The translations under genes were made by a program, and so were the position numbers. The notes beneath the pieces were generated by a model, which was not told where the DNA came from, made no database searches, and saw only the letters and a program-made list of their open reading frames with translations. A stretch of DNA of 64,000 nucleotides. It comes from Phragmites australis. Its lineage: Eukaryota > Streptophyta > Magnoliopsida > Poales > Poaceae. Numbering within the stretch: position 1 is the stretch's first letter; each line of letters begins with the position of its first letter. The stretch spans positions 18,697,819 to 18,761,818 of the forward strand of contig NC_084924.1 in the NCBI RefSeq assembly GCF_958298935.1, read 5' to 3'. This document shows, one piece after another, positions 1-11,700 of this stretch.

Positions 1-476
1 TTGCCTCAATCACCCCTGACTAAAGAAGTATCTCCTGATGAACTCTCACCAGCATTGTTGTTCCTCCTTTGTTGATTAGCAAACAACATCGCAAGGATAT
101 CGTCCACTTTGACCAAGTGATCATAAGACCTTGGCAAGTAACACAAAAGAATGATTGCCTTGTCTTCATCATCAATTTTTACCTCTACCTTCACAAGGTC
201 AGCTATAACTTCATTAAAAATGTTTATTTGCTCAGCAAGATCCGACCCCTTCTACATCTTTAGCTCGTACTATTTATGCTTTAGATACAGCTTCTGAGTC
301 ATTGTTTTGGACAAGAATTAATTGGTCAATTTATCCCAAATCTTATTAGTTGATGATTCACCCATGACATGATACATAATCTAATCGGAGAGACACAACC
401 TGATTTTTGCCACCGCTTGTGCTTGCATCTCCTCCCACTTGTTATTATCCACTGTGGCCACCATAGCTTTCTCCAT
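1..476 (-). pseudogene. Ty1/copia gag fragment (UBN2-type), 3' end outside window
   Basis: Seen: reading the minus strand from the ATG at 474-476 gives a copia capsid-like sequence containing KWEEMQAQAVAKIRLCLSD, then an in-frame stop, then SDLAEQINIFNEVIADL and ILLCYLPRSYDHLV. This order is typical of the UBN2/retrotran_gag domain of plant copia elements, where the ILLCSLP motif closes the capsid domain. Known role: Gag forms the virus-like particle that packages element RNA. At least two in-frame stops mark it as dead. A tRNA-Met primer site lies upstream on the same strand at 855-867, so this is the 5' end of a minus-strand copia element whose LTR should have lain to the right but is not recognisable. 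The rest runs off the left edge. Confidence 0.72.
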
Positions 477-854
477 CGCCGTCGCTGCTTCACCTTGAGC
501 ATGCAACAGTCACTCTAATATGAACTAATCGCCTGTCAATCGGATCATGAGTCGAAGCCACTGCACCCATTCGTGACATCTTTCGGCCGCATCATCGAAC
601 CTGGGCATCACGTCTGACAGACCCCTATCAAATAGTAGCCTCCAGCTACCATCAACTTGATCTCCACATCTAGACAGATTCCTATTGATGCAGCTCATCA
701 GATGGTCCGATCTACCATGCTCAAAGTGTTTGAATTCACCGATCGAATCGTCGATCACTGTCATGCTCCACCTTGCACCACATCCCTCCCAGACCGTAAG
801 AGCTTTGCGCGGTGTAGAACATCTCCTCCTGCCTCCATGCTGATCTTTCTCCAT

Positions 855-867
855 GGCTCTGATACCA
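855..867 (-). other. Primer binding site (initiator tRNA-Met) of a minus-strand copia element
   Basis: The minus strand reads TGGTATCAGAGCC, the standard plant copia primer binding site complementary to initiator tRNA-Met. It lies about 380 bases upstream of the gag fragment on the same strand. The flank to its right does not show a clear TG...CA LTR before plus-strand integrase sequence begins near 915. Confidence 0.75.
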
Positions 868-914
868 CTTATTTTCTAGTAACACATGTTAATATGGTGA
901 TGACTGAATGACCA

Positions 915-1625
915 GGAGAACTTCTCCATATGGACATTGTTGGTCATTCTCGAATTCGTTCGGCAAGTGGGAAGTAATATATATTTGTCATTGTTGATGA
1001 CTTTTCTCTCTACTCTTCGATGTTCTTTCTTGTGAGAAAGGATGAAGTGTTCTCATACTTTCGAAGCTTAGCTTTGAGATTGTTCAAGGAACTCCTTGGT
1101 GCATTGAAAGCAATTTGCAGTGATAATAGCACCGAGTTCAAGAACTATCTCTTTGATGCTTTTTACCTTGAACAGGGCATTGAGTATCAATTTTCTGCCT
1201 CATACGTTCCTTAGTAGAATGACGTGGTTGAAAGAAAGAATCGTACTTTGGTGGAGATGGCTAGGACGATGCTCGATGAGCATAGGACTCCTAGAAAGTT
1301 TTGGACCGAGGGTATTAACGCCGCTTGCTATATCTCTAATCAGATTTTTTTGCGCTCGATCTTGAATTTGACTTCTTATGAGTTGTGCTTTGGGAGAAAG
1401 CCGAATGTTTCTCACTTGAGAGTTTTTGGATATCGTGCTTCATCCTAAAGCGTGACAATCTTGATAAGTTTGATTCGCGCTCTTCCGATTGGATTTTCTT
1501 AGGGTATTCTCTTCATGGTCATTCTTATAGGGTTTATAATTTTGATACTAACACCATCATGAAATCATGTGATGTGACCTTTGATGAATCACCCCTTGTG
1601 CTAGCCCTGTTCTTAAGTGTGTAGG
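915..1625 (+). pseudogene. Element G integrase (rve domain), broken
   Basis: Reading through several stops gives ELLHMDIVGHSRIRS (around the first catalytic Asp), SDNSTEFKN (second catalytic Asp), VVERKNRTLVEMARTML (with the catalytic Glu) and KPNVSHLRVFGYR, followed by a C-terminal RVYNFDTNTIMKSCDVTFDE. This is the copia integrase core plus its usual C-terminal region. Known role: inserts element cDNA into host DNA. Damage: stops near 977 and 1213, and a frame change around 1440. The DNA before about 900 does not belong to this element, so the zinc-binding N-terminal part is lost. Confidence 0.85.
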
Positions 1626-1959
1626 TGATCAAAAGATGAGTGAAAGCATTTTTGTAGATGGCAACCTTCTAGCTCTCGATGATAATGAGGATGATCTACT
1701 ACTTCCTTCTAGCACACCTACTCCCATGCTTGCTCCTACTTCTTCTACAACGGTAGAGGGTCCTGCAGCCTCTTCTTTCACTTTAGCTGCTTTTGAGCCT
1801 ACGCCACCTAGCTTGAGGGGAAGGTGGCCTCACAACACGAGGCTCCTCGGCACATTTAGCGGATACACTCCCTTCAACAGATGTTCAATGACCTTGGTGA
1901 GAGGGTAACAAGATCCAAATCTGCTCATCATGCTCATTTTACTGATTTTGTATTTGTTG

Positions 1960-3460
1960 CTACTTTTGAGTCTTAAGATGTTAGACACACTCTTTCTGAT
2001 TCAAATTGGGTCAATGCCATGCATGAACTAGAAAACTTTGAGAGAAACCAAGTTTGGATCCTTGTAGGGTCACCTCCAAATATTCATACTATAGGCACCA
2101 AATAGGTTTTCAAAAATAAACAAGGGGGATAAGTCTATAGCGAGAAACAAAACTAGACTTGTGGCTCAAGATTTCACTCAAATAGAGGGGATAGACTTTG
2201 GAGAGACCTTTATACCAGTAGCTAGACTAAAAGCCATTAGGATCCTCCTTGCATTTTTAGCATCCCAAGGTTTCGAGTTATATCAAATAGATGTCAAAAG
2301 TACATTCCTAGATGGGTTCATAGGGGAAGAGGTATATATCAAGCAACCCCTAGTTTTGAGCATCCCAAATACCCACATATAGTATACAAGCTTCAGAAAG
2401 CTTTGTATAAGCTTAAGCAAGCACCTAGGGCTCGATATGATAGGCTTAAGACCTTCTTGATAGAGTATGGGTATGTGGTGGGGTCGGTTGATAAAACTTT
2501 GTTCACCTTTAGGCATGGTAATGACTTCCTACTTGTTCAGATATACGTGGATGATATCATTTTTAATGGCTCTTCTCATGCTCTCGTGGTCAAGTTTGCA
2601 GAAACTATGAGCAGAAAATTTCTGATGGTGATGATGGGAGAGCTTAACTTCTTTCTTGGACTGCATATCAAGCAATGCAAGTAAGATACATTCATCCATC
2701 AGATAAAGTACACCAAGGACTTGCTGAAGAAGTTTGACATAGGTGATGCGAAGCACTTGGTGACACGGATGCTACCTCGATCATGCTTGGTCCGGATGAA
2801 GATGGTGAGGAGGTAGACCTGCGCGAGTATAGGAGCATGATTGGCTCTCTCCTGTACCTGACGACGATAAGACATGTCATCTACTTCACCGTCTACTTGT
2901 GTGCCTGCTTCCAAGCTTTACTAAGGGCATCTCACCGCCAAGCGGTGAAGTGCATATTGAGATATTTCAAACACACCCTTGAGTATGTTCTTTGGTTTTC
3001 TTCATCTTCTTCTCTCTCTCTTCATGGTTTTCATATGCAGGTTTTGCTGGTTGTAGAATTGACAGGAAAAGTACATCTGGTACCTGTTATTTCTTGTGTA
3101 CTTCTCTATTGTGTTGATTTTCTCGCAAACAGTCTAAACTACTGAACTGAATATGTTGTTGCCGCTAGCTGTTGTTCTGAAGTTTTGTGGATTGTTGCTA
3201 CCTTGAAGGATTTTGGGTTAGACTTCAAGAGTGTGCCACTTTTGTGTGACAACACCAGTGCTATTAGCTTAGCCAATAATCAAGTCCAATACTCTAGAAC
3301 CAAACACATAGATGTGAGATTTCACTTCTTGCGAGATTATAATATGAAGGAAGATATTGACTTGAGATACATAGATACTCAACACTAGCTTGACGACATC
3401 TTTACCAAGCCTCTAGATGCAATAAAATTTGCCTATTTGAGAGGAGAGCTTTGAGTGTGC
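1960..3460 (+). pseudogene. Element G reverse transcriptase and RNase H, broken
   Basis: The RT begins with a NWVNAMHELENFERNQVW phrase, followed by QDFTQIEGIDFGETFIPVARLKAIR, YQIDVKSTFLDG (first catalytic Asp), YKLKQAPRARYDRLK and QIYVDDIIFNGSS, where the YVDD active site is kept. RNase H follows, with YRSMIGSLLYLT, LCDNTSAISLANN and TKHIDVRFHFLRDYN, ending near the LRGELGVC phrase at 3440-3455. Together they copy element RNA into DNA. At least five stops or frameshifts (for example near 2104, 2382 and 3143) make the locus inactive, although the active-site motifs survive. Confidence 0.87.
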
Positions 3461-4795
3461 CATCCCTATGGTATTGTGTGAAGGGGAGTTGTAGTTGTAC
3501 ATACTCTATCTTACTTTTGTTGCATTTGTATTGCATCTCATCTTGTAATATAATCATAATAGTTGAGCTTTGACTTATATGTCGTTAGAATTTTTAGTTG
3601 CTAGACATGAATTTGGACTAAGTTGAGTAATTGTGCAGCGCAATCTTTTCAACTTAGGCTACTCTTTATGCTTTGACATAAATCATTCCAAACAAGCTAG
3701 CTTTACTAAAGAAGAAACTTAGCAATTTTATGAATCATGTAGACTATAAAATACTACATTTTTTATCACCATGTTCATAATTCTTTTGACTTAGTCAATA
3801 CTTGTGTTAATGCTAGTTTGATGAATATCTTGCTCTTTTCTTCTTGGTTAAGGATAGTGCATTGCGGAACATTACTTTGTTTTGTATCTTTGTCAAATAT
3901 TTAGCTCATGATAGAACCTTGGGGGAACATATGTTCTTTGTGTCACAAAGACACTACTTGACTTGATTTGAGTGAAAACTTGATAATTTACGTAATTTGA
4001 ATTCTTTTGAGCAATCAAGTTTCTTGTGTTAAAATATGAACCAATACAGTTGTCTTGATGCTTCATATTGTTTGCCAAAGAAGTAAACCTATAGTTGCTA
4101 AAGTCAACTTGAGGATAACATGAATCACAAAGAAATGTGCCTAAATGATCAATTTTGTTTTAACCACTTGATCTAACTAAGTCTTAGTTCCATATGTGAG
4201 CGTTTGCAAATCATACTGTCATGAATACTTGTTTGCCTAGATTGAGATTGAAGTTTGCTAGTTCTTGATGTTTGTATTACCTCGACACGAGTGGATACTT
4301 ATGCGGTGGTCACTTTTAACATGATTCGGCTACTTAAACTTAAATGAGTCAAATATTCTTCAGGATTAGCTTGTAAAACTTCATGCTCTTATGTCACTAT
4401 CTCTTTTTGAGTTTTTATGCGATTGACAACTCCACATTCTACTCTCCATAACCCTTTGATGTTTCTATTTTGTGCAAATGCTTTGTAGTATATTTGTGAA
4501 AGCTCATTAGGTTTGCATATTCATTCACTTCATGGTGTTTTTGGACCTTGATGTTTGCATTGCCAAATGGGGAGAACTTATGCACTAAATCACAAAGAAG
4601 AATCCTAAAATTTGTGCATTCGTCAAGGGGGATTTTTTGCATTTTGCATGTCTCTACCTCTGTTTGAGCTTTTATGATCCTTCTTATGCCAAGTGACATC
4701 TTTTGCTTTCTCTTTAGTTTTTTGTTACTTGGATAAGCTTCTCTTGTTGAAAGTTTTCAAACCAAAATTTTTGTGCTTTGAGGGTTGTCAATGCA
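3461..4795 (+). other. Long AT-rich spacer between pol and polypurine tract of element G
   Basis: About 1.3 kb with no open frame of interest on either strand and no recognisable domain. SIRE/Maximus elements often have a long region here, sometimes holding an env-like ORF, as in element F of this window. Here no remnant of that ORF was recognised. Confidence 0.5.
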
Positions 4796-4806
4796 TTGGG
4801 GGAGAT
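4795..4806 (+). other. Polypurine tract of element G
   Basis: The plus strand reads ATTGGGGGAGAT just before a TGAGAAAAC LTR-like start at 4807. This matches the polypurine tract position and sequence in element F (AAGGGGGAGAT at 47641-47651). It would prime plus-strand DNA synthesis. Confidence 0.65.
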
Positions 4807-4865
4807 TGAGAAAACTAAGTTGAAATGTGCCTTGATTTATATGTGATGAGTGATTGACAAGTTAA

Positions 4866-6495
4866 AATATTAGGGAACAGGCTGGTTACGCTACCTAAAA
4901 CAAAAAAAAATTCTACCGCGTTTACTGAGGAAACCATGCAAGTAAGGGATCATAGATCGTGGAGAGATCATAGATCATTACCACTTGATGCACAGTGCAG
5001 CAGAAGAAGAGTTAGAGTAGACTGATCCAACGTCGTACGCGTCAAACTCCTCGAGCAGCTTCTTGATCAGATCTGCGACCAATCCCACGCAGGTGATCAC
5101 ACTCCTTGACCAGCTCTGAGCAGGTGGTCATGCGTTTTGACAAGTTTCTTGAGCGGGTCTATCACATCCTCGACCAACACCGAGCAGGTGGTCGTACTTC
5201 TCAAATAGTTTCTCGAGCAGGTCTATCGCGTCTTCGACCAGCTCCGAGTGGTCGCGTCACACTTCGCGACTAACGTCGAGCAAGTATATCGACTAGCCAA
5301 GTAGATCCTCGACCAGCCGAGCAGCAGCGTTAAGATCTACAAGCCGAGGACATCAGCGTCGCTACGGTATCCACACGCACTGGGCGGAATCACCGAGCGC
5401 CGATGTGCTAGCACCGCACACGCGGCTAGGGTTTTAGGAGATTGTGTGGAGGGTTGCGGCTAGGGTTTCAAAGTGGCTCTCCTGTAAACACCACACCCCA
5501 CGCCTCTCCTTATATAGAGTTCGCTAATGGGCTCCCATGTAGGAAGCACTTTAGGACTTTAACACCTCATGGATCACAATCCAATCAAACCCATATTCGA
5601 ATTCAATTCGTATGTTTTGTTTCAACCCATTAAGTGTGTGACCCGTTAGGTTCATGCACAAACGGCTACGACTCGGAAACCCTTTCCAAACCGAAATCAA
5701 TAGCGGTCCCTAGCAGAACATGTTGACTCCCGAGTATACATAAAGATCAGATCGGCTGAACCTTGATTTACACACGCACCAATCCCTTCGCCTCACGATA
5801 CCAGTCAAGCTCAAGACGAGATACATGCCACCTTATGATAGCTCGACCATTCACTCGATCAAGTAGTGGATTCATCATGATTAACTCTTAAACATATTGG
5901 CATAGGAATGCACTTTCTCCATCCAACTACCATGAGGGGCCTAAAGATATCTCTCCCATTATCAAGGAGGGGCAAATCTCATCTTTATAGCTCACACCCC
6001 ACAACATGTTTCATGACAAACCCGAAAAATACCTTTATGACTACCCAGTTATGGAATAGCATTTGACAGCCTCAAAGGATGTCACTACACATTCTGGGAA
6101 TCAATGACGATGTCAGGTCTAAGGATCCTGCAGGTACACCATCTGAGATAACAACTGATAACATATCATAAATAATAATCCCAGCAGGATCTCAAAGTGG
6201 GTCTATCCAACATCATGTTCTCTAACATGAATGTCCATATTATTGATTTGGTATCTCTATACCTATGATTCGTGAAACGTGATCATCAATCAATACATGT
6301 GTTGGTCTTATGAATCATCCTAATGATATGTGACCAGTGGTCAAATTAGAATAACAAAGAGTTCCACGAATAAGTCATATACTTGCTAATCAATGTAAAT
6401 GATAATCATTCTTGAATAACACATTATTCAGAAGTACATGAACATATATGTGTGATACAATGATCTCTATGATTGCCTCTAAGGCATATCGCCTT
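4866..6495 (-). mobile_element. Element H: Angela/BARE-like copia LTR, probably solo
   Basis: On the minus strand it begins near a phrase close to ATGCCTTAGAGGCAATCAT. It contains GACCCACTTTGAGATCC, CAGTTGTTATCTCAGATGG and TCATAAAGGTATTTTTCGGG, and ends near GCCTGTTCCCTAATA. These phrases in this order recall LTRs of the Angela/BARE group of grass copia elements. No primer site or polypurine tract flanks it, so a solo LTR left by recombination is the simplest reading. The terminal dinucleotides appear mutated and no clean target duplication was found, so both ends may be off by about 10-20 bases. Confidence 0.6.
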
Positions 6496-6589
6496 TATAT
6501 ATGTGTTGCAATTATGATCATGACTAACCAAAGTTGTATAGAGAAATGGAGTTAGCATGTTTGTCTTTGAGTCCAGAAAAATTGTACAC

Positions 6590-7015
6590 GCTGGTTTATC
6601 CGATGCTTGGGATTTTGTACGTGCCGAAAGGTCTGGCGTTTAGATGAGGTTCACGCCGGAGATTTTCAACTCAGAAGAAAAAATTTAAGTACATGCCGGA
6701 TGGTCCAGCGATGGATAGAAATACACATCGGGGCATTTCTTACAAAGATTGAAAATCAGCTCTGGTGGACTTACATGCACCGAATGGTCTGGCAATGAAA
6801 GATGTAAATGCCGAAGGATACGCCAGACATTTTGTTGCAGAGAGGATGTAAATGGTAGTCCAGTGAAGATGTATACACCGAATGGTCTGACAATCAAATG
6901 AAGAGCACGCCAGAGCATTTCTTGTACAGAGGTGGCAAGATGGCTGGTCTATTGGATATTGAACACGCTGCATGATTCGGCGCTGAGGAGGTGACAACAC
7001 CGGAACATCCAGCAT
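6590..7015 (+). repeat. Cluster of short imperfect palindromic motifs in the LTR of element G
   Basis: Variants of CACGCCGGAG, TGCCGGATGGTCCAGCGATG, CACCGAATGGTCTGGCAATG and ACACCGGAACATCCAG recur at roughly 60-100 base spacing. Each is a rough inverted repeat around a GG..CC core. The place in U3 upstream of the TATA box suggests an enhancer-like array, but that is inference. Confidence 0.55.
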
Positions 7016-7668
7016 TCATGATTTTTTCTGAGATGTGCATTGACTGAGGATTTTCATTGTGGACTAATCTATAATGGAATTGGAAATATATGTGTACTTG
7101 TCTAATGTTGCGCAGGTGATGGATGCAACTTAGCGGCCAACTGTAGGATGATCGGTGCTAAGCGGGGTGCTTGGTGCTAGACGACTAAGGGGGACTGGTG
7201 GAGTTAATGGTGATCCTAGCTGTGCATATGGAAGTCAAGAAAAGCATGGAAGGGAGGATGAAGATGATGTGTTGATGAAGTCAAGTGAAGGGGATGCCTG
7301 TGTAAGTGACAAGGCGTCCTGAGGAATCGGAACCAGGAGAGACTTGCTAGTGATCAAGATTGCAAGATGGAGTACACATGTCGACATCGGGATACTTTCT
7401 TGAGGTGAAAGCAAATGGCAGCAAGTCATGCTTTGAGAAGCGCGCGAGGCGGTTTCACGGTTTGGCCTCAAAACCGTGGAAGGATGGAGGGACGTGGCAT
7501 CATCGCGAAGCTTATGCTGAGATGAAGCTAAGTCGTGAAAGCGCTACAGCCATTCGATGGATGGAGCGAAAAATGGATCAAAATGCTTCGGTGGTAGGTA
7601 AGTGGCCATTAGAAGAGAGGAGCATTTTGGAAACAAGGAAGCTTAAGAGCTAAGCTATCTTCCTAGGC

Positions 7669-7677
7669 CTATAAATA
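7669..7677 (+). promoter_or_regulatory. TATA box of the element G LTR
   Basis: CTATAAATA on the plus strand, within the 3' LTR and downstream of the motif cluster. Position and orientation fit the LTR core promoter. Confidence 0.55.
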
Positions 7678-8437
7678 GAGGGGTATGGCTGTGTGGGAGG
7701 TGGTGAGCTAGCCACTTGAGTTTGTATGCTAAGGTTTTAGAGGAAAAGAGATATGAGAGCTTAACCTTTGTAATAGGTGAGTGCTTGTTGTGAGAAAAAT
7801 ACCTTGCCGAAAAGATGGTTGACCTTTGCAAGAAACGAAGTGCATATTTCCTCCAATGCTTGTGTTCATCTCATTCTATTTTTTTTTCTATTAGCTCCCT
7901 TGTTTTATTGTGAGTTTTTCTTTTTTGGTTGTGATTTTTGTTTTGGTTGATGAGTTGAGATTTTCTTACTTTAGAAAGTTATTCTTCTTATTGCTAGAGG
8001 CATAAAATTCATATATAAACTGCATACAAGTAAGTCTTGAGTTACATTACCTCTAGATCATCAACTCAGAGAATTTCTTCTTTTGGTGATCTTTTTTTTT
8101 AGAGCAAAGAGTTCTTTTCAGTTGTAATCTTTTTGTGGCTATGACATGTGGAATGAGTTTCAATGGAACCTAGTGTTCATCTACATTCACGAGAGCCAAG
8201 CATTCTTTGAGAATTTTTTATTGCAGCATGTCTTTCTTAAGTTTTTGCTTCTGCTTTTGATTTTGAGGTGCGTTGGGTGCTAAAATAGGAAAAGGCTATC
8301 AAAGAAATTTGTGAGATGCTTATTCACCCACTTCTAGTTGCCGTTGTCAGAACTAGATAACACATTTGACCTTGGAGACGTTTTGGGCTCACCTGCAACC
8401 ATGCGACCCTAGAGATGTTCCGAATTTACTTACCTTG

Positions 8438-8450
8438 GGCTCTGATACCA
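8438..8450 (-). other. Primer binding site beside orphan short LTR
   Basis: The minus strand reads TGGTATCAGAGCC, with two bases between it and the CCCTAACA end of the LTR at 8453-8703. Only about 75 bases of the element's internal sequence remain to the left before the LTR of element G. Confidence 0.75.
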
Positions 8451-8452
8451 CT

Positions 8453-8703
8453 TGTTAGGGTTTTAGCGAAAGCATCACTAAGATCAATAAGCCGAGCACA
8501 AGATCAACACATCAAGACACGTTATTTTTTAACGAGGTTTGACTATTTTGCCTGCATCCGCAGGACATGTACATAGGTGGTGCACAATATTTATAGGTTC
8601 AAAAATATAAGTCTGACTACAATTCTATTCTTAATCTCACCCATTTATAACTGTCTATTTATAACCAACTCTTGTACACACATATTCGACACATATTTCA
8701 ACA
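8453..8703 (-). repeat. Orphan 251-bp copia or TRIM-type LTR
   Basis: The plus strand starts TGTTAGGGTTTTAGCG and ends ATATTTCAACA, so the minus strand runs TGTTGAAAT...CCCTAACA: a TG...CA element with the TGTT/AACA terminal inverted repeat typical of copia LTRs. The primer site sits directly inside it. The short size fits a TRIM or a small copia element. No second copy was seen in the window. Confidence 0.65.
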
Positions 8704-11700
8704 CTTAAAAAAGGAATTTTCTGAAGAAACCCGCGACATAAGCAAATGGAGGAGAAGGAATTAGAGGCTAAAATAAAAGTATCTTTATAATCTAAATCCC
8801 CTCGTATTCTCAGCCTGTGGTTGATCCATGTCCGTAGAGAAATGTCAAGAAGGAAGCAGCACAGTTGGATCATGGCCTGTGTGCGATACGTCTTTGTGAG
8901 CCCTCCAAACCACGTCACCTCACTCCTTCCTCCTCTCCTCTATTTCCCCCTCCTCCTCCCTCGACTGTGCTAGTCTGCCGATGACCAACAGACCGCCTTG
9001 CCGCCGGTCGGATGGTGATCTCCCTCGCGTGAGACAATCCCTCTCCCACCGCCATCGCCGCCGATGACATAGGTTCATCTCCCTTCAGCATAGGTTTGTC
9101 TCCCCCTGATACATGCACCATAGTGTGCACTTCGATATAGGTGTCGCTGGGCCTCATAGCCCCGACCTCTGTTAGCGTTGCAGCCTTCTCTTTCTCCCCT
9201 GAGCAATAAGGGATGGGCATGTGGTAGCCCCAGGCTGGATGCACGGCACAGCCGAACGGCATGGTCCAGATCCATCCCCTGACCATGGGTTCCCAACGAG
9301 CGATGACTCCAAAAGACGCAGTAAGAAGCTATGGTTTGGATCTAGGAGGCCACAACAGGCTTCCCTCCTTAGGCAGCATCGATGGCTCGATTATGGCACA
9401 ACATGTGGGCGCCAACAGGAACCAGGCGATGACTGAAGATCAACGCGGAATAGGGTAGGAGGCATAGGAACCCCGCGCCTACCTCCTCCACAGCGACCTG
9501 CCCACGTTGGGCCGCCGGGGGCTCCCTAACCTGCTACACACTGGCTTGGCTGCACGCGCGTGGCGCGGGCTGTCAAAACCACAGTCCTCCTCTGTCGTTA
9601 CTGCCCTCGGCGTGGTTGCTCACATTGTGCTGGTTTGGACTGCACCGCCAAGTCCTCGACCACCTGCCTGAACCCATGGTCTCCTGTGCTGGTGTCAGGG
9701 AGCGCCAACACCTACATCAATTCGAGGCTGCCACCTCCCATCGCCTCCTTCAATCGAGCCGCAGCAGAGCTGCCGTGCAGAGGCTGAATTTGGCTGTTGT
9801 GCACCATTCAACGCACATGATGCTGGACATGGAGAAGGCACGATGTGAGCGTGTAGACAAAGGCTATGGAGAAGGAGCATGGGACCAATAGCAATCGTGG
9901 CAGCATGGATCGACGCAGGGGTGGGCACATGAAGCCCAACCTGGAGGCGTTCAGGGCTGCGAACATACAGACGGTGTGATGGGGCTTGCAGACCATATGT
10001 TGCATGAGGCACTACTCACGGGGCACAATAGCTTTGCAGCCATCACAGATTACCAGCGGTGGTGGCTTTGACCCCATCGCATTAAATGGCAACGCGCAGT
10101 TATAGCATATACTGTCAGCGTGGAGTTATAGGGGTCCGTGCACACCTTCTACAACTGCAATGATCCGTGTTCTGAGACTCCCATCCTCCATGCTATGATC
10201 AACATCAAGCGCCATCACCTCGAGGATGAAAGAAATGTCCAGGTGTGTGCATTCCTCATGCATCCTAGGAATATTCACAACCCGCTCTGTCAACTGCCCA
10301 AGACAAGCTGCATTTGCCAATGCCCCAAACTGAAGTGGTTCATGGTTTTTTTGCATTATTTACTTGCGAATTGTGGCATCTGGCATGCATGAGATCATCT
10401 TGCAGTATTCAATGCAAATTTGTATGTGAATTTTGCTAAGATTTTAACATGCCTTGTCTCCTTCTCACGAAAACATTAGGTTATCGATTTTGTCACTTCA
10501 CCGTTCACAATATTTGTAGATCAAGTGTAATTGGATTCTTGCAATGAAGGCTATCTATTTAGTGATCAATGGTAAATTTAGTATGTAGCGGTTGTAGCTA
10601 GTTTCCAAAAGTTCTACACTTCTGCATATGTAAAATATAATGAAAAATCAATTTGTGGGTTTAAATGCTAATTTGGGTCTTTAGTGTTGCAAAGCTGGAA
10701 AGGAGGGTGAACAAAGTAGCCGCCTCTAGCCGTCTCACAATTATCTACCATGTACATTGAAACAGCTAGAGTTTTGATTTTCTCCCTAAATTAGTCTTTG
10801 TGGATGATTTCTATTGCAAGTCTTTGGTTCTCCCTGCAGGTTTTAAGAGGACCATGAAAAAACACTTAATGGAAACAATATTAAAAAGATGATGAAAATG
10901 AAATTACTCATCAGTGAAAGTGCTAACTGCAATATCGGACTAGTAATTACATTTGATGTATTCTACTAAATTTCCCATTTTTATAAAACTTTACTTCCAA
11001 AGAAAATTTGCTCAATACAGCTACAATAAACCTAGGATACACTCTAAGCATGGATATTAGCTATTGCAGAACATAGCTCTGCTATCATATGTCAAATTTA
11101 TTATCACTGAGTATCAAGGAATAGTGCATAGACAAGCTTGCTTTATTTACATATGGAAATTCATATATACACACACATCTATGATGCAACTGTGATGTAC
11201 ATGCATTTTTAATTTTTGCAGCGGGTATATTTCAATCTTGCAAGTTCAGTTGAGCCTGATTCTAATATTTCAATCTTGTTTTTTCATATGCTGCAAAAGA
11301 AAAGGTTCAATCCTCAGAAATTACGAAAGGAGCTACATACAATCGAACGCCAACCTGGAATTGCAGGAGACTTTATGAAAAGATATAATTAATAGAGTAT
11401 CAAATAAAGTATTAAAACATCGTTTTATTGCTGAATAGCATGAATCCACACTGAGCTTGGAATTGAGGAAAGATGTGGAGCTGGATGGGGAAGAAGAGAA
11501 AACATGTGGGGCATAAGTTTTTAATCATGGCATTGTCGTCAATAATCCTGGATTCTGTCTGTTTTTTTTAAAAGTTCAGATATCATAGTTCTCACTTATG
11601 AAGAATTTCAATGGACATTCCTTTGCAAATGTAGTAACATTCCTCTGTGTGATATTTAGTTAGTGAGCAGTGGCTGGAATCCAAGGTGAAAGATATTAAC

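Larger units (their letters stand above)
900..8361 (+). mobile_element. Element G: 5'-truncated SIRE/Maximus-type copia retrotransposon
   Basis: The order integrase, RT, RNase H, long AT-rich spacer, polypurine tract and long LTR on the plus strand is that of a Ty1/copia element of the SIRE/Maximus group. Gag, protease and the 5' LTR are missing, and the sequence starts inside the integrase domain near 915. The 3' LTR is interrupted by element H. The right boundary is inferred from a phrase near 8320-8361 that resembles the end of other LTRs of this group, so it is approximate to about 50 bases. No target duplication could be identified. Confidence 0.7.
4807..8361 (+). repeat. 3' LTR of element G, interrupted by element H
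   Basis: It begins directly after the polypurine tract, is broken by an unrelated minus-strand LTR at about 4866-6495, and resumes to about 8361. The resumed part holds a cluster of imperfect CCGGATGGTCC/GGTCTGG motifs (6590-7015) and a TATA box at 7669-7677, both expected in a U3 region, then a leader-like tail. No 5' LTR is left for comparison, so the ends are estimates. Confidence 0.5.

Noticed and set aside
8915..9286. 123-codon minus-strand frame
   Set aside because: No recognisable domain. The Gly/Glu-rich end comes from the CT-rich stretch read on the other strand.
9560..9787. Cys-rich plus-strand frame (LCRYCPRRGCSHCAGLDC) as possible zinc-finger exon of the demethylase
   Set aside because: Cys spacing does not match the WRC or RING-like regions of JMJ25 proteins and no splice sites support it.
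10126..10392. Overlapping frames on both strands (76 and 84 codons) as a small gene
   Set aside because: Neither strand gives a recognisable domain and both have similar openness. Coding potential cannot be decided without homologues.
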